The notes under the pieces: model-generated | What the model was told of the DNA's origin: nothing | The model's database searches: none | What the model saw: only the letters and a program-made list of their open reading frames with translations | Made by a program: the position numbers and the translations under genes | In this document: positions 52,917-61,365 of the stretch, piece after piece | Layout: each line of letters starts with the position of its first letter | Position numbering within the stretch: position 1 is the first letter of the stretch | NCBI RefSeq assembly: GCF_042683245.1 | Contig: NZ_JBHUJB010000005.1 | Coordinates: 124,001 to 188,000, forward strand | From: Rubritalea tangerina | Lineage (GTDB): Bacteria; Verrucomicrobiota; Verrucomicrobiia; Verrucomicrobiales; Akkermansiaceae | Direction: 5' to 3' | DNA: 64,000 nt

Positions 52917-55900
52917 TGGAAGGGATGATCAAATGGTTTAGCCGCAATCATGTGGCTGGCAATTTCTTGATGTTAGTGATTTTGATCGCTGGTATCACGA
53001 CGTGGTTTAAGCTGAAGAAGGAAGTATTTCCTGAGACGAGTTTAGATGCGGTGACGGTGAGTGTGCCGTTTCCGAATGCGACCCCTGAGGAGGTTGAGGA
53101 TGGGATTCTCTTACCCTTAGAGGATGCTGTGGCGGATGTGGATGGTGTGAAGCGTTATACTTCGACAGCCACTGAGGGCTTGGGAGCACTCACAGTGGAG
53201 GTTGAGAATGGCTATGACGTGCGCAATGTGATGGATGATGTGAAGGGGCGGGTAGATGCGATTAGCATTTTCCCGGAGCAGGCTGAGAAGCCCATCGTGG
53301 AAGAGCTTTTATTGTCCTATCAGGTGATGAGTGTGGCGGTGAGTGCGGATGTGGATGAGATGTCGTTAAGACGGATGGCTGAGCAGGTTCGAGACGGGTT
53401 ATTAAATTACAGGGCACCTGAGCCGGATAGTTTTTTTGAGCGTTTGGATCAGGCATTGAGGGGGAAGCCGGATATTACGAAGGCTTCCTTAGCGAATGTA
53501 CGTCCCTATGAGATCTCTATTGAAATTCCCGAAGAGACATTGAGGCGACATGGTTTGACTTTAAACCAGGTGGCGAATGCTTTGAGGGCTGCCTCATTAG
53601 ACTTACCGGCGGGAAGTGTTAGGGAGAAAAGTGGTGAGGTTGTAGTGAGGGTAAAGGGGAAGGTGAAGGTGGCGGCGGATTTTGCAGAAGTCGTTGTTGT
53701 GAGCAGTGAGACTGGCGAGCAGCTGGTGTTGGGGGAAATCGCTAAGATTGTGGATGGATTTGAGGATGTTGATTTGAAAGCGCGTTTTGATGGACGCAAT
53801 GCTGCTTTGGTCAACGTTTACCGGACGGGTGAGCAGGACACGATGCTCTTGGCCAAGGGGGTGAGAGATTACATTGAGCGCGTGGCTCCAGGGGAGCTTC
53901 CTCCGGGAGTGAGTTTGGAGTTATGGAATGATCAGAGTAAGATGTTAGGAGGGCGACTTTCGTTGTTAGGGAGGAATGGAGGATGGGGGTTAGTTTTGGT
54001 ATTTATCGTTTTGGCATTATTTTTGAGGCCGTCATTAGCTGCATTAGTGGCTATTGGGATACCGGTATCGTTTGCAGGTGGGGTGTGGTTGATGCCTCAA
54101 TTTGGGGTGAGTGTGAACATGATTTCGCTTTTTGCCTTTATTTTAGTGTTAGGGATTGTGGTGGATGATGCGATTGTTGTGGGGGAGAATGTTTACAGTA
54201 GGATTAGGAGGGGTGAGTCTCCTAAGAAAGCGTCGTGGAAGGGGACCCATGAAGTTGGGGTAGTGGTGACATTTGGAATTCTGACGACGATGGCGGCTTT
54301 CACACCGATGTTAGGATTGAGTGGGGTGAGTGGGAAGATTTGGCCGAACATTCCATTGGTAGTGATCCCTGTGCTTTTTTTCTCATTGTTGCAATCGAAG
54401 TTGGTACTTCCTGCGCACTTAGCATTGCTGAAGAGTCGTGATGCAAACAAGGCAAACCATGGGCCATTGACGCGATTACAGCATTGGATTGCAGATGGAT
54501 TGGAGTGGTTTATCGAGCATTGTTATCGTCCAGTACTGAGGAGGGTGTTGCATGCTCGTTGGGTGGTTTGGTCAGCGTTTGTCGCTGTGCTTATGATAAC
54601 GATGGGCTTGGTTGCGAGTAGTCGCGTGCCTTTTGAGTTCATGCCGAAAGTGGAGGGGGACGTAGTATCGGCCAAGTTGGTAATGCCTGTAGGGGTGAGC
54701 TTTGAGACGACGGATGCAGCGATTGAGAGGATTGAGGCAGCAGCGCGCAAGGTGGGTGAGGAATATCAAGGCTATGATGGGCAAAGTGTGATTGCGCACT
54801 ATTTGGCGAGTGCTGGGACGCAGCCATTTCAGACTGGTTTCACACCTGGGAGTGACATGGTGAGCAGCCACCTGGGGGAAATAACTTTAGAATTGATTCC
54901 TGCGGCTGACCGGGAGTGGTCAGGTGGAGAGGTCATTTCAGCATGGCGCAGGGAGATCGGGCAAATTCCTGGTGTGGTGGAGTTGTCCTTTAAGCAGGAG
55001 ACGAATAGTGGTGGGAATGCCATTGATATTGAGATTACAGGAAAAGATTTAGCAGAGCTGAAAGCAGCTGCGGACTATATCACTGATGGGCTTGGTGAGA
55101 TGACAGGGGTGACTGACATCAGCACCAATTGGAGAATGGGGAAACGGGAGATCGTGTTTCACCGTGATGATTTAACAGATGCGGGGCGCGCACTGGGGTT
55201 TACGGTGGCGAGTGTGTCGCAGCAGCTGAGGAGTTCTTTCTTTGGTGATGAAGTGCAGCGGATTCAACGTGGCCGGGATGAGGTGAAGGTGATGGTGCGC
55301 TACCCTGAGTATGAGCGTAAGGCATTAGATACCTTGGAGGATGTGCGATTGGTGACACCGAGTGGTGATGAGGTGCCGATTCGTCAGGTCATTCGTGGTG
55401 AGGCATACCGTGGGCTTTCGACGATCAACCGAGTAGATGGCAGGCGCTCTATCAGCATAGCCGCTGACATTGATAAGAGTTCAGGAGCCAATGCGAACAC
55501 GGTGGTTGCAACATTTAATGAATCGGTACTTGGGCCGTTGAGTGACAAATTTCCGGGAGTTACTTGGGGATACCGAGGGGAGCAAGAGGATCAGAATACG
55601 AGTGTGAAAGAGATGGGGCAGAAGTTTCTCTTTGCTTTGTTGATGATCTATATTTTGATGGCGATTCCTTTGAAGAGTTACTTGCAGCCATTTATTGTGA
55701 TGTCAGTGATTCCCTTCGGTTTTGTTGGTGCAGTGGCTGGTCACATATTGTTAGGGATGGATTTGAGCATTATGTCTTTATGTGGCTTGGTTGCTTTGGC
55801 GGGTGTGGTTGTGAACGATTCTCTCGTTTTAGTTGAGTATGTGAATCGTCACCGCAAGGATGAGGGTGGCTTGCTGGAAGCGGTTTGGAATGCGGGGGCA

Positions 55901-56131
55901 CGTCGCTTTCGTCCGATTATATTGACCTCCTTGACAACTTTTGCGGGCTTGATGCCGATGTTAACTGAGACTGATATGCAGGCGAAATTTTTGATTCCGA
56001 TGGCAGTGTCGCTGGGTTTTGGGATTTTATTTGCGACGGCGATCACGCTGATTTTGGTGCCGAGCGTTTACTTGATGCTTGAGGATGTGAAACGATTCAC
56101 GGGGAGGCTCGTTTTCAAGCGGCAAAGCTAG
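52916..56131 (+). CDS. RND superfamily efflux pump (AcrB/HAE type)
   Basis: A 1071-residue inner-membrane proton/drug antiporter with 12 TM helices and two large periplasmic loops. Typical stretches are VSVPFPNATPEEVEDGILLP, YNNQ-type porter motifs, FAFILVLGIVVDDAIVVGEN (with the Asp pair of TM4) and GLVALAGVVVNDSLVLVEYV (TM10). It starts at the ATG overlapping the adaptor stop by one base. Together with the adaptor and channel it forms a tripartite pump. The substrate may be the product of the adjacent polyketide cassette. Confidence 0.95.
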   Translation: MEGMIKWFSRNHVAGNFLMLVILIAGITTWFKLKKEVFPETSLDAVTVSVPFPNATPEEVEDGILLPLEDAVADVDGVKRYTSTATEGLGALTVEVENGYDVRNVMDDVKGRVDAISIFPEQAEKPIVEELLLSYQVMSVAVSADVDEMSLRRMAEQVRDGLLNYRAPEPDSFFERLDQALRGKPDITKASLANVRPYEISIEIPEETLRRHGLTLNQVANALRAASLDLPAGSVREKSGEVVVRVKGKVKVAADFAEVVVVSSETGEQLVLGEIAKIVDGFEDVDLKARFDGRNAALVNVYRTGEQDTMLLAKGVRDYIERVAPGELPPGVSLELWNDQSKMLGGRLSLLGRNGGWGLVLVFIVLALFLRPSLAALVAIGIPVSFAGGVWLMPQFGVSVNMISLFAFILVLGIVVDDAIVVGENVYSRIRRGESPKKASWKGTHEVGVVVTFGILTTMAAFTPMLGLSGVSGKIWPNIPLVVIPVLFFSLLQSKLVLPAHLALLKSRDANKANHGPLTRLQHWIADGLEWFIEHCYRPVLRRVLHARWVVWSAFVAVLMITMGLVASSRVPFEFMPKVEGDVVSAKLVMPVGVSFETTDAAIERIEAAARKVGEEYQGYDGQSVIAHYLASAGTQPFQTGFTPGSDMVSSHLGEITLELIPAADREWSGGEVISAWRREIGQIPGVVELSFKQETNSGGNAIDIEITGKDLAELKAAADYITDGLGEMTGVTDISTNWRMGKREIVFHRDDLTDAGRALGFTVASVSQQLRSSFFGDEVQRIQRGRDEVKVMVRYPEYERKALDTLEDVRLVTPSGDEVPIRQVIRGEAYRGLSTINRVDGRRSISIAADIDKSSGANANTVVATFNESVLGPLSDKFPGVTWGYRGEQEDQNTSVKEMGQKFLFALLMIYILMAIPLKSYLQPFIVMSVIPFGFVGAVAGHILLGMDLSIMSLCGLVALAGVVVNDSLVLVEYVNRHRKDEGGLLEAVWNAGARRFRPIILTSLTTFAGLMPMLTETDMQAKFLIPMAVSLGFGILFATAITLILVPSVYLMLEDVKRFTGRLVFKRQS

Positions 56132-56315
56132 GGGAGCTTATATCTTCTCTCAGACGCATGGAGTGTGGTTAAGCCCTGTGAGTTAAATCGGATTATCTTA
56201 CGATTATACCATCGTTGTCATTCAGATGTCCCAGGCGTGTGGGGCTCCTTCACTCCGCCTTGATATTCTGCAATCTCATTCCGACCCTTCGTCCATTTCG
56301 TTTCGCTCAATGGTA

Positions 56316-57062
56316 TTAGAGGCTGGGAAGTGGGGGGAGGATGGAGCGCTTAACGTATTGCCAGGGTTCAAGCTCGGCGCAGCACCGATAGCGGACGGGC
56401 CCTTTGTTGCTCTCAAGGCTGACGTGGTAGTGGCCGAAAGCAACTGTGCGGGCTTGGCTCGCAGTGACGATGGAGGAAATGAGTTCGCGTTCTGATTTCA
56501 CATCTTCAGCGAGTTTCGGGTCAACCTGTGAGTAATAATTGAAACTGGTTTCATCGCGTGCGAGTGGAGGTTCAGCTTCGATGGGGCCGGCGTGGGTGAT
56601 AAGTATGTCAGCTCGGCCGTATGCTTCGACCATGAGTTCGACTTGACGGGGGGCGGCGGAGTCAACGGCTTCGTCCTTCCACCAATTATGGTTATCGATA
56701 CGCTCTGGGTGGCTGCGGTCAAGCGAGGTAGCGCCGCCGACCATGATGACGTGGACGTTCTCGATTTTCATGCGATGGATGTCAGCGGGTATGCGGACAT
56801 TAGTGAGGGCTGCATTCCAGTCTGAACGTTCTTCGTGCCAGATCTTTGGGTCATCGTGGTTGCCGCGCATGAGCCAGACGGTATGTCCTTTTTGGGCGGC
56901 CATTACATCGACTTCTGCGAGGCATGAAGGTTCTCTGGAGTCGATAAATCCGAGTCCGATGTCACCGACACAGACAATCTGGGCACCCGAGGGGAGATTC
57001 GCGAGAACTTGAGTGAGTTCTGTGAATTTGCCATGGATGTCGCCGATACAATAGAGAGCCAT
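56316..57062 (-). CDS. calcineurin-like metallophosphoesterase
   Basis: A 248-residue protein with the binuclear-metal phosphoesterase motifs: YCIGDIHGKFTEL, VCVGDIGLG (in place of GDxxDRG), LMRGNHDDPKIW, and ITHAGPIEAE with GHYH near the end (AFGHYHVSLE). Substrate unknown. It is a single-gene unit converging with the RND pump gene. Confidence 0.9.
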   Translation of the reverse strand: MALYCIGDIHGKFTELTQVLANLPSGAQIVCVGDIGLGFIDSREPSCLAEVDVMAAQKGHTVWLMRGNHDDPKIWHEERSDWNAALTNVRIPADIHRMKIENVHVIMVGGATSLDRSHPERIDNHNWWKDEAVDSAAPRQVELMVEAYGRADILITHAGPIEAEPPLARDETSFNYYSQVDPKLAEDVKSERELISSIVTASQARTVAFGHYHVSLESNKGPVRYRCCAELEPWQYVKRSILPPLPSL

Positions 57063-57381
57063 TCGGATGTACGTCAGTGGGTGGTTGTTTAGGGGGCAGC
57101 ACCATGACTCCTGAAATAGTCAAGAGAGAGACCTCGGCACACTTCTCTAAGATGGTAGCTCATTGGTCGCAGGAAGCGGCTCCGAGCCTCAACTGTAGAG
57201 GAGGGAACTTTGGTGAAGGTGCTGGATGTGGCATGAACTAAATAGAGAATTTGCGCAACTAGAGATTGGTATGATTTTGAACATTTTTCCGCACTTGTTA
57301 GGTAAGTGGTAGGAATTGGGTGAGTGAGGGTGACGGAAGTGTCACACTGTAGCGGAATATCCAAGCGATGGGGAAGTAAAA

Positions 57382-57407
57382 TGCGCCAGTCTGGTGGGAC
57401 TGGCGCA
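57382..57407 (-). terminator. perfect GC-rich hairpin, likely terminator downstream of tal
   Basis: TGCGCCAGTC (57382-57391) and GACTGGCGCA (57398-57407) pair perfectly around a 6-base loop; read on the minus strand the stem is followed by TTTTACTT. It lies 230 bp past the tal stop. Confidence 0.7.
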
Positions 57408-57454
57408 GAGAGCAGCTGGGGGGATCAGTGAGGCTTATACCAACTCACAAAATT

Positions 57455-57621
57455 TTCTGGTAGTATTTATGATTGTTAGGTTATGGATTGGGCTACGCCA
57501 TCGTTTAGGAGTTTCGGCTGCTTTTGCCGTTTCTCTGTGTCATTCGTCAGGCATGGTGGACGCACCACTTCTTTCTCATTCCTTGAGAAACGGCAAAATC
57601 AGCTCGAAAATACTACCAGGA
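57455..57621. repeat. 167-bp imperfect inverted repeat between tal and its terminator
   Basis: The outer arms TTCTGGTAGTATTT (57455-57468) and AAATACTACCAGGA (57608-57621) and the inner arms GCTGCTTTTGCCGTTTCTC (57517-57535) and GAGAAACGGCAAAATCAGC (57585-57603) are inverted copies with one mismatch each. The left arm has a 48-bp insertion between the two blocks; the right arm has 4 bp. There is no gene inside. The rest of the 57063-57638 gap has only unsupported open frames. Confidence 0.75.
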
Positions 57622-57638
57622 ACTTTTGCTCATTGCTA

Positions 57639-58586
57639 TTAGATGCGCGCTTTGATCATTTCCTCGAGCTTGACGATGTCAGCGGAGAACAAGCGGATTC
57701 CCTCTGCTGTCTTTTCGGTGGCCATGGCATCTTCGTTGAAGAGGAAGCGGAAGGTTTTTTCGTCGAGATGGATTTTCTCGATGGTGGCATCTTGTGCGGC
57801 GGATGCACTGAGTTTTTGGCTGATAGGCGTGTTGTTATTTTGGAGTTGCTCGAGCAAGCCTGGGCTGATGGTGAGGAGGTCACATCCGGCGAGTTCGATG
57901 ATTTGGCTGGTATTACGGAATGAGGCACCCATGACCTCGGTGGAGTAGCCAAACTTTTTATAGTACTGGAAAATTTGGGTGACTGACTGGACACCTGGGT
58001 CGTCTGCGCCGGTGTAGTCGGTATTATTTTTTGCCTTATACCAATCGTAGATACGTCCGACGAATGGAGAGATGAGTTGGACATTGGCTTCGGCGCAGGC
58101 GACGGCTTGTGCCATAGAGAAGAGGAGGGTGAGGTTACAGCGGATACCTTCTTTTTCGAGGGCTTCGGCGGCTTTGATTCCCTCCCATGTTGAGGCAATT
58201 TTGATGAGTACGCGATCGCGTTTGATGCCTTCTGCTTCATAGGCCGCGATGAGCTCTTTTGCTTTGGCGATGGTGCCTTCAGTATCGAAGGAGAGTCTGG
58301 CGTCGACCTCCGTGGAAACTCTGCCTGGAACGACCTTGAGGATTTCGAGACCGAAGAGGATGAGGAGGCGGTCGATGATGCTCTCTAGGCGTTGGGGGTC
58401 ATTGGCATCACTTTGGTCGATGGCTTGTTGGATGAGATAGTCGTAGGTGCTTTGTTGGCTCGCTTTGAGGATAAGTGAGGGGTTGGTTGTGGCGTCCTGA
58501 GGTTGGAATTCGCTGATAGATTGGAAATCACCCGTATCTGCAACGACGGTTGTGTATTGTTTTAGTGTATCGAGTTGATTGGACAT
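57639..58586 (-). CDS. tal: transaldolase
   Basis: A 315-residue TIM-barrel enzyme of the pentose phosphate pathway (TalB type). The N-terminus has the conserved VVADTGDFQSISEFQPQDAT, then TNPSLILKASQ. The Schiff-base Lys lies in RVLIKIASTWEGIKAAEALE; the C-terminal half has CNLTLLFSMAQAVACAEA, SPFVGRIYDWYK and MGASFRNTSQIIELAGCDLL. Length is normal. It lies alone; a terminator for plsX sits between the two. Confidence 0.97.
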   Translation of the reverse strand: MSNQLDTLKQYTTVVADTGDFQSISEFQPQDATTNPSLILKASQQSTYDYLIQQAIDQSDANDPQRLESIIDRLLILFGLEILKVVPGRVSTEVDARLSFDTEGTIAKAKELIAAYEAEGIKRDRVLIKIASTWEGIKAAEALEKEGIRCNLTLLFSMAQAVACAEANVQLISPFVGRIYDWYKAKNNTDYTGADDPGVQSVTQIFQYYKKFGYSTEVMGASFRNTSQIIELAGCDLLTISPGLLEQLQNNNTPISQKLSASAAQDATIEKIHLDEKTFRFLFNEDAMATEKTAEGIRLFSADIVKLEEMIKARI

Positions 58587-58681
58587 AACAGCATTGTCGT
58601 ATTGATAGAGGGGGGCTGCACAGTCAAATTAGCGACATTTACGTCATCCGTACGCGACATTTCAGATCTGGTCAAAAAAGA

Positions 58682-58711
58682 AGCGGCAGTCCACTGGTGT
58701 GGAGTGCCGCT
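58682..58711 (-). terminator. terminator after plsX
   Basis: AGCGGCAGTCCAC pairs with GTGGAGTGCCGCT (one mismatch) around a 4-base loop; on the minus strand the stem is followed by TCTTTTTT. Confidence 0.85.
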
Positions 58712-58734
58712 GTATCGGGAAGGGGGGAGATTGG

Positions 58735-59760
58735 TTAGTCGTTTACATGGAGGGCGCTCAAAGCCTCTTCAATGTGTGGGTTGACACTTTGTTCGACGGT
58801 TTCCATGCCTACGCGGATGGCGTTTTGCATGGCGAGGGCGGAAGAACCACCGTGGGCGATAATGCAGACACCATTGACGCCAAGGAGTGGGCTACCACCG
58901 TAGGATTCATATGAAGAACGCTGTTTGACGGCCTTGAAGACGCCGCGGGACATGGCTGCACCAAGCACGCGGAATGGTGTCCGTTTGAATTCGATTTTCA
59001 GCCATTTGGACATGGCCTTTGCCGTGGCTTCACAGGATTTGAGAATGATATTGCCAGTGAAGCCGTCGCAGAGTGCGACATCGAGTTTTGTTTCAAAGAG
59101 GTCGTGGCCTTCGACGTTGCCTTTGAAGACGAAGGGGCATTTACCGGTGGATTCGAGCTCTTTTAGCATGGCGAAGGTTTCTTTCGTGAGGGTGTTCCCT
59201 TTTTCATCTTCTTCACCATTGGACATGAGGCCGACGACGGGCTGCTGAACTCCCATGACGTGATTGGAGTAGATGGCTCCCATGACGGCGTAGGTGACGA
59301 GGTGTTTGGCGGTTGCCTCTGGGTTGGCACCTGCATCGAGAAGGTTACAGACGCCATGTTCGTTAGGGATGGGGGAGGCAATGCCGGCGCGTTCGACTCC
59401 TTTGAGTGTGCGAAGTTTGAGTGTGGCGGTGGCCACGGCCGCGCCTGTGTTTCCAGCGCTGACGACTGCATCTGCAGTTCCTGACTTTACGAGGTCAGTG
59501 GCGACGGCGATCGACGATTTTTTCTTGGAGCGTAGGGTTTTGGCACCGGATTCGTGCATTTCGACGACATCAGGTGCGTGGACAATTTCGACACGTGGGT
59601 CATTAAGCAGGTGTTTTGAGCATTCAGCTTTGAGGGTGGACTCATCACCTACGAGGTAGAGTTTTTCGATTTTGGAATAGAGGGCGAGGGCGTCCTTTGC
59701 CCCGACGATATTGACGAGGGGGGCATTGTCTCCGCCCATTGCGTCTAATGCGATTTTCAT
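58735..59760 (-). CDS. plsX: phosphate acyltransferase PlsX
   Basis: A 341-residue enzyme that makes acyl-phosphate from acyl-ACP for phospholipid synthesis. Landmarks are the start MKIALDAMGGDNAPLVNI, the segment DAVVSAGNTGAAVATATLKL, GLMSNGEEDEKGN, CDGFTGNIILKSCEATAKAM and GVNGVCIIAHGGSSALAMQN. It belongs to the conserved DUF177-rpmF-plsX block, but a terminator separates it from rpmF. No fabH follows it. Confidence 0.96.
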   Translation of the reverse strand: MKIALDAMGGDNAPLVNIVGAKDALALYSKIEKLYLVGDESTLKAECSKHLLNDPRVEIVHAPDVVEMHESGAKTLRSKKKSSIAVATDLVKSGTADAVVSAGNTGAAVATATLKLRTLKGVERAGIASPIPNEHGVCNLLDAGANPEATAKHLVTYAVMGAIYSNHVMGVQQPVVGLMSNGEEDEKGNTLTKETFAMLKELESTGKCPFVFKGNVEGHDLFETKLDVALCDGFTGNIILKSCEATAKAMSKWLKIEFKRTPFRVLGAAMSRGVFKAVKQRSSYESYGGSPLLGVNGVCIIAHGGSSALAMQNAIRVGMETVEQSVNPHIEEALSALHVND

Positions 59761-59803
59761 GAAAGGTGGTGATCGTTGCTTGCCTTGGGTTTGAACACGA
59801 AAA

Positions 59804-59837
59804 AAAACGCGCGGTAAAGGATATTACCGCGGCGTTT
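59804..59837 (-). terminator. terminator between rpmF and plsX
   Basis: AAACGCGCGGTAA and TTACCGCGGCGTTT form a long stem with one bulge; the minus strand continues with eight T residues. It should end most rpmF transcripts ahead of plsX. Confidence 0.85.
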
Positions 59838-59881
59838 TGGAAAAGTCGTATTGGCTGCGTGCGATGAGCACGCGCTCGAGA

Positions 59882-60064
59882 TTAGAGAGCGTCAACTTCG
59901 AGAACCTGACGGCCTCCGTAGTTGCCACAGGATGGGCAAGCAATGTGGCCAGGAACGCGGCTACCGCACTCGGAGCAGGTCTGGAGTTTAGGTGCACGCC
60001 AACGGTTTGCGCCGCGACGCATTTTCTGCTTCATTTTGGATGTTCTACGCTTTGGTACTGCCAT
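59882..60064 (-). CDS. rpmF: 50S ribosomal protein L32
   Basis: A 60-residue protein with the L32 N-terminus MAVPKRRTSKMKQKMRRG and two CxxC pairs, QTCSECG and ACPSCG, so it is the zinc-binding form. It follows the DUF177 gene by 30 bp in the usual order. Confidence 0.97.
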   Translation of the reverse strand: MAVPKRRTSKMKQKMRRGANRWRAPKLQTCSECGSRVPGHIACPSCGNYGGRQVLEVDAL

Positions 60065-60094
60065 AATCTTGTGTCTTTAGGAGACGGTTAGTGG

Positions 60095-60589
60095 TTAGTC
60101 TTTAAATTGGTCAAGCTGGTCGAGTGCGTCCCATCGGTCATCACTCGTGCTTTGGGGCGCTTCGTCTACACCATCATTGGGGTCTTTGTCTACTGCTAAA
60201 TAGCGTTCATCGATTTTACATTCGAGTGGTTCGTCTGCTTCATCGCATCTTGGGTAGGCTGGGAAGGCCATCAAAACCTCTTCCCGTAAGGCTTCGGTGA
60301 GGTCGACATTGCCGGAGTCGATCTCGAATGAGTTGGCAAATTCTTCGATAGAAATTGTTTTGATAAATTCTTTATTGGTGCGCACACAGACAAATTCGAA
60401 GGCGCTGGAGAGGAATCCGCGTACGAGTAATTCATTTTCAAAGCGCTGAACATGGAGGTCGTAATAGAGTGGACCGGCTGGTTTAGCGTCTCTTTTTGGG
60501 AGGTCATAGAGTGCGGGGTCGAGCTCCCCTTCGAAGGATTTGCCTTCCTCTGGGAGGTTGGCTAATTCGATTACGAGTGCTGTTTTCAT
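60095..60589 (-). CDS. DUF177 (YceD) family protein, rRNA accumulation factor
   Basis: A 164-residue protein. The region DLHVQRFENELLVRGFLSSA leads into the usual C-x-R-C part, but here it reads FEFVCVRTNKEF, and the Cys pair of the family seems reduced to one. The C-terminal acidic segment has LREEVLMAFPAYPRCDE and ends DRWDALDQLDQF. Its place right before rpmF supports the call: YceD family genes precede rpmF widely. Confidence 0.85.
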   Translation of the reverse strand: MKTALVIELANLPEEGKSFEGELDPALYDLPKRDAKPAGPLYYDLHVQRFENELLVRGFLSSAFEFVCVRTNKEFIKTISIEEFANSFEIDSGNVDLTEALREEVLMAFPAYPRCDEADEPLECKIDERYLAVDKDPNDGVDEAPQSTSDDRWDALDQLDQFKD

Positions 60590-60649
60590 GGCTCACTAGT
60601 GGGGGGGGAAATGGGGATTTTCAATGAAAAACTCGTTTTGGGTAGGGAA

Positions 60650-61354
60650 TCAGGGTTTTTCGGTGATACTGCGGTATTGTTCGATGTGCTGGGTGGTTCC
60701 ATCAGGGTGTGAGTAGACGTATGGTTCTTCGTGGAGGATGCGCAGTTCGTAGGCGCGGCCTGGGCTGAGGCGTTTTTCGGAGAGTAGGAAGATTTTTGGG
60801 GAAAGTTTGTGGTCAGGGAAGATGCGTTTTTTGCCGACGACGATTGTTTTTTTGCCACCGAGGGTGGTGGTGACTTGCTTGGTGACATCGACAAGGACAG
60901 GATGGACGGCTTGGCAGATGTAGCCCTTTTCATGTTTTTTGAGGACAGTGACTTTGGCTTCTTTCGAGTATTCCCATTCTTGTTGGGCGACGAGCTTTGC
61001 GATCATAGCGCGTTGCTTTTTGCGGGCAGCGAGCTCGTGGGCTTGGCGTTGTTTTTCTGCGAGATGTTTTTGGGTCTGGCTACGTTGAGCGCGGAGTGTT
61101 TGCGCGGCTTCATTATCACTGATGCCGAGTTGCTTTTGGATGTTTGGTGGGAGGTCTTCGACGAGAATTCTGCAGCCTCCGTCACGATGCATGATAGTGA
61201 TGCCGTCAGCCTCTAGCTTGAGGATTTTGACACTCTGGAATATTTTTCCGGCGCGGGTGGTGAGGGAATCGAATTCTTGGGCGCAGAGACTGAGTGTGCA
61301 GCAGAGGATGACCGTGAGTAGGAGGAGGGGTCGAGAATGGAGCTGCGTCGGCAT
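60650..61354 (-). CDS. secreted hypothetical protein
   Basis: A 234-residue protein with a signal peptide (LLLLTVILCCTLSLCAQE). Residues about 30-75 carry a motif I know as recurring in secreted Verrucomicrobiota proteins: DSLTTRAGKIFQSVKILKLE, DGITIMHRDGGCRILVEDLP. A basic coiled coil follows (LAEKQRQAHELAARKKQRAM), then a beta-rich C-terminal domain. No named domain is recognised. It lies between the SulP gene (12 bp upstream) and DUF177 (60 bp downstream). Confidence 0.8.
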   Translation of the reverse strand: MPTQLHSRPLLLLTVILCCTLSLCAQEFDSLTTRAGKIFQSVKILKLEADGITIMHRDGGCRILVEDLPPNIQKQLGISDNEAAQTLRAQRSQTQKHLAEKQRQAHELAARKKQRAMIAKLVAQQEWEYSKEAKVTVLKKHEKGYICQAVHPVLVDVTKQVTTTLGGKKTIVVGKKRIFPDHKLSPKIFLLSEKRLSPGRAYELRILHEEPYVYSHPDGTTQHIEQYRSITEKP

Positions 61355-61365
61355 AAGGTCTGGGT

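Noticed and set aside
57089..57364. A 91-codon open frame on the minus strand between the phosphoesterase and transaldolase genes
   Set aside because: It has no signal peptide, TM helix, motif or ribosome site, and its composition is that of random frame; I treat it as non-coding.
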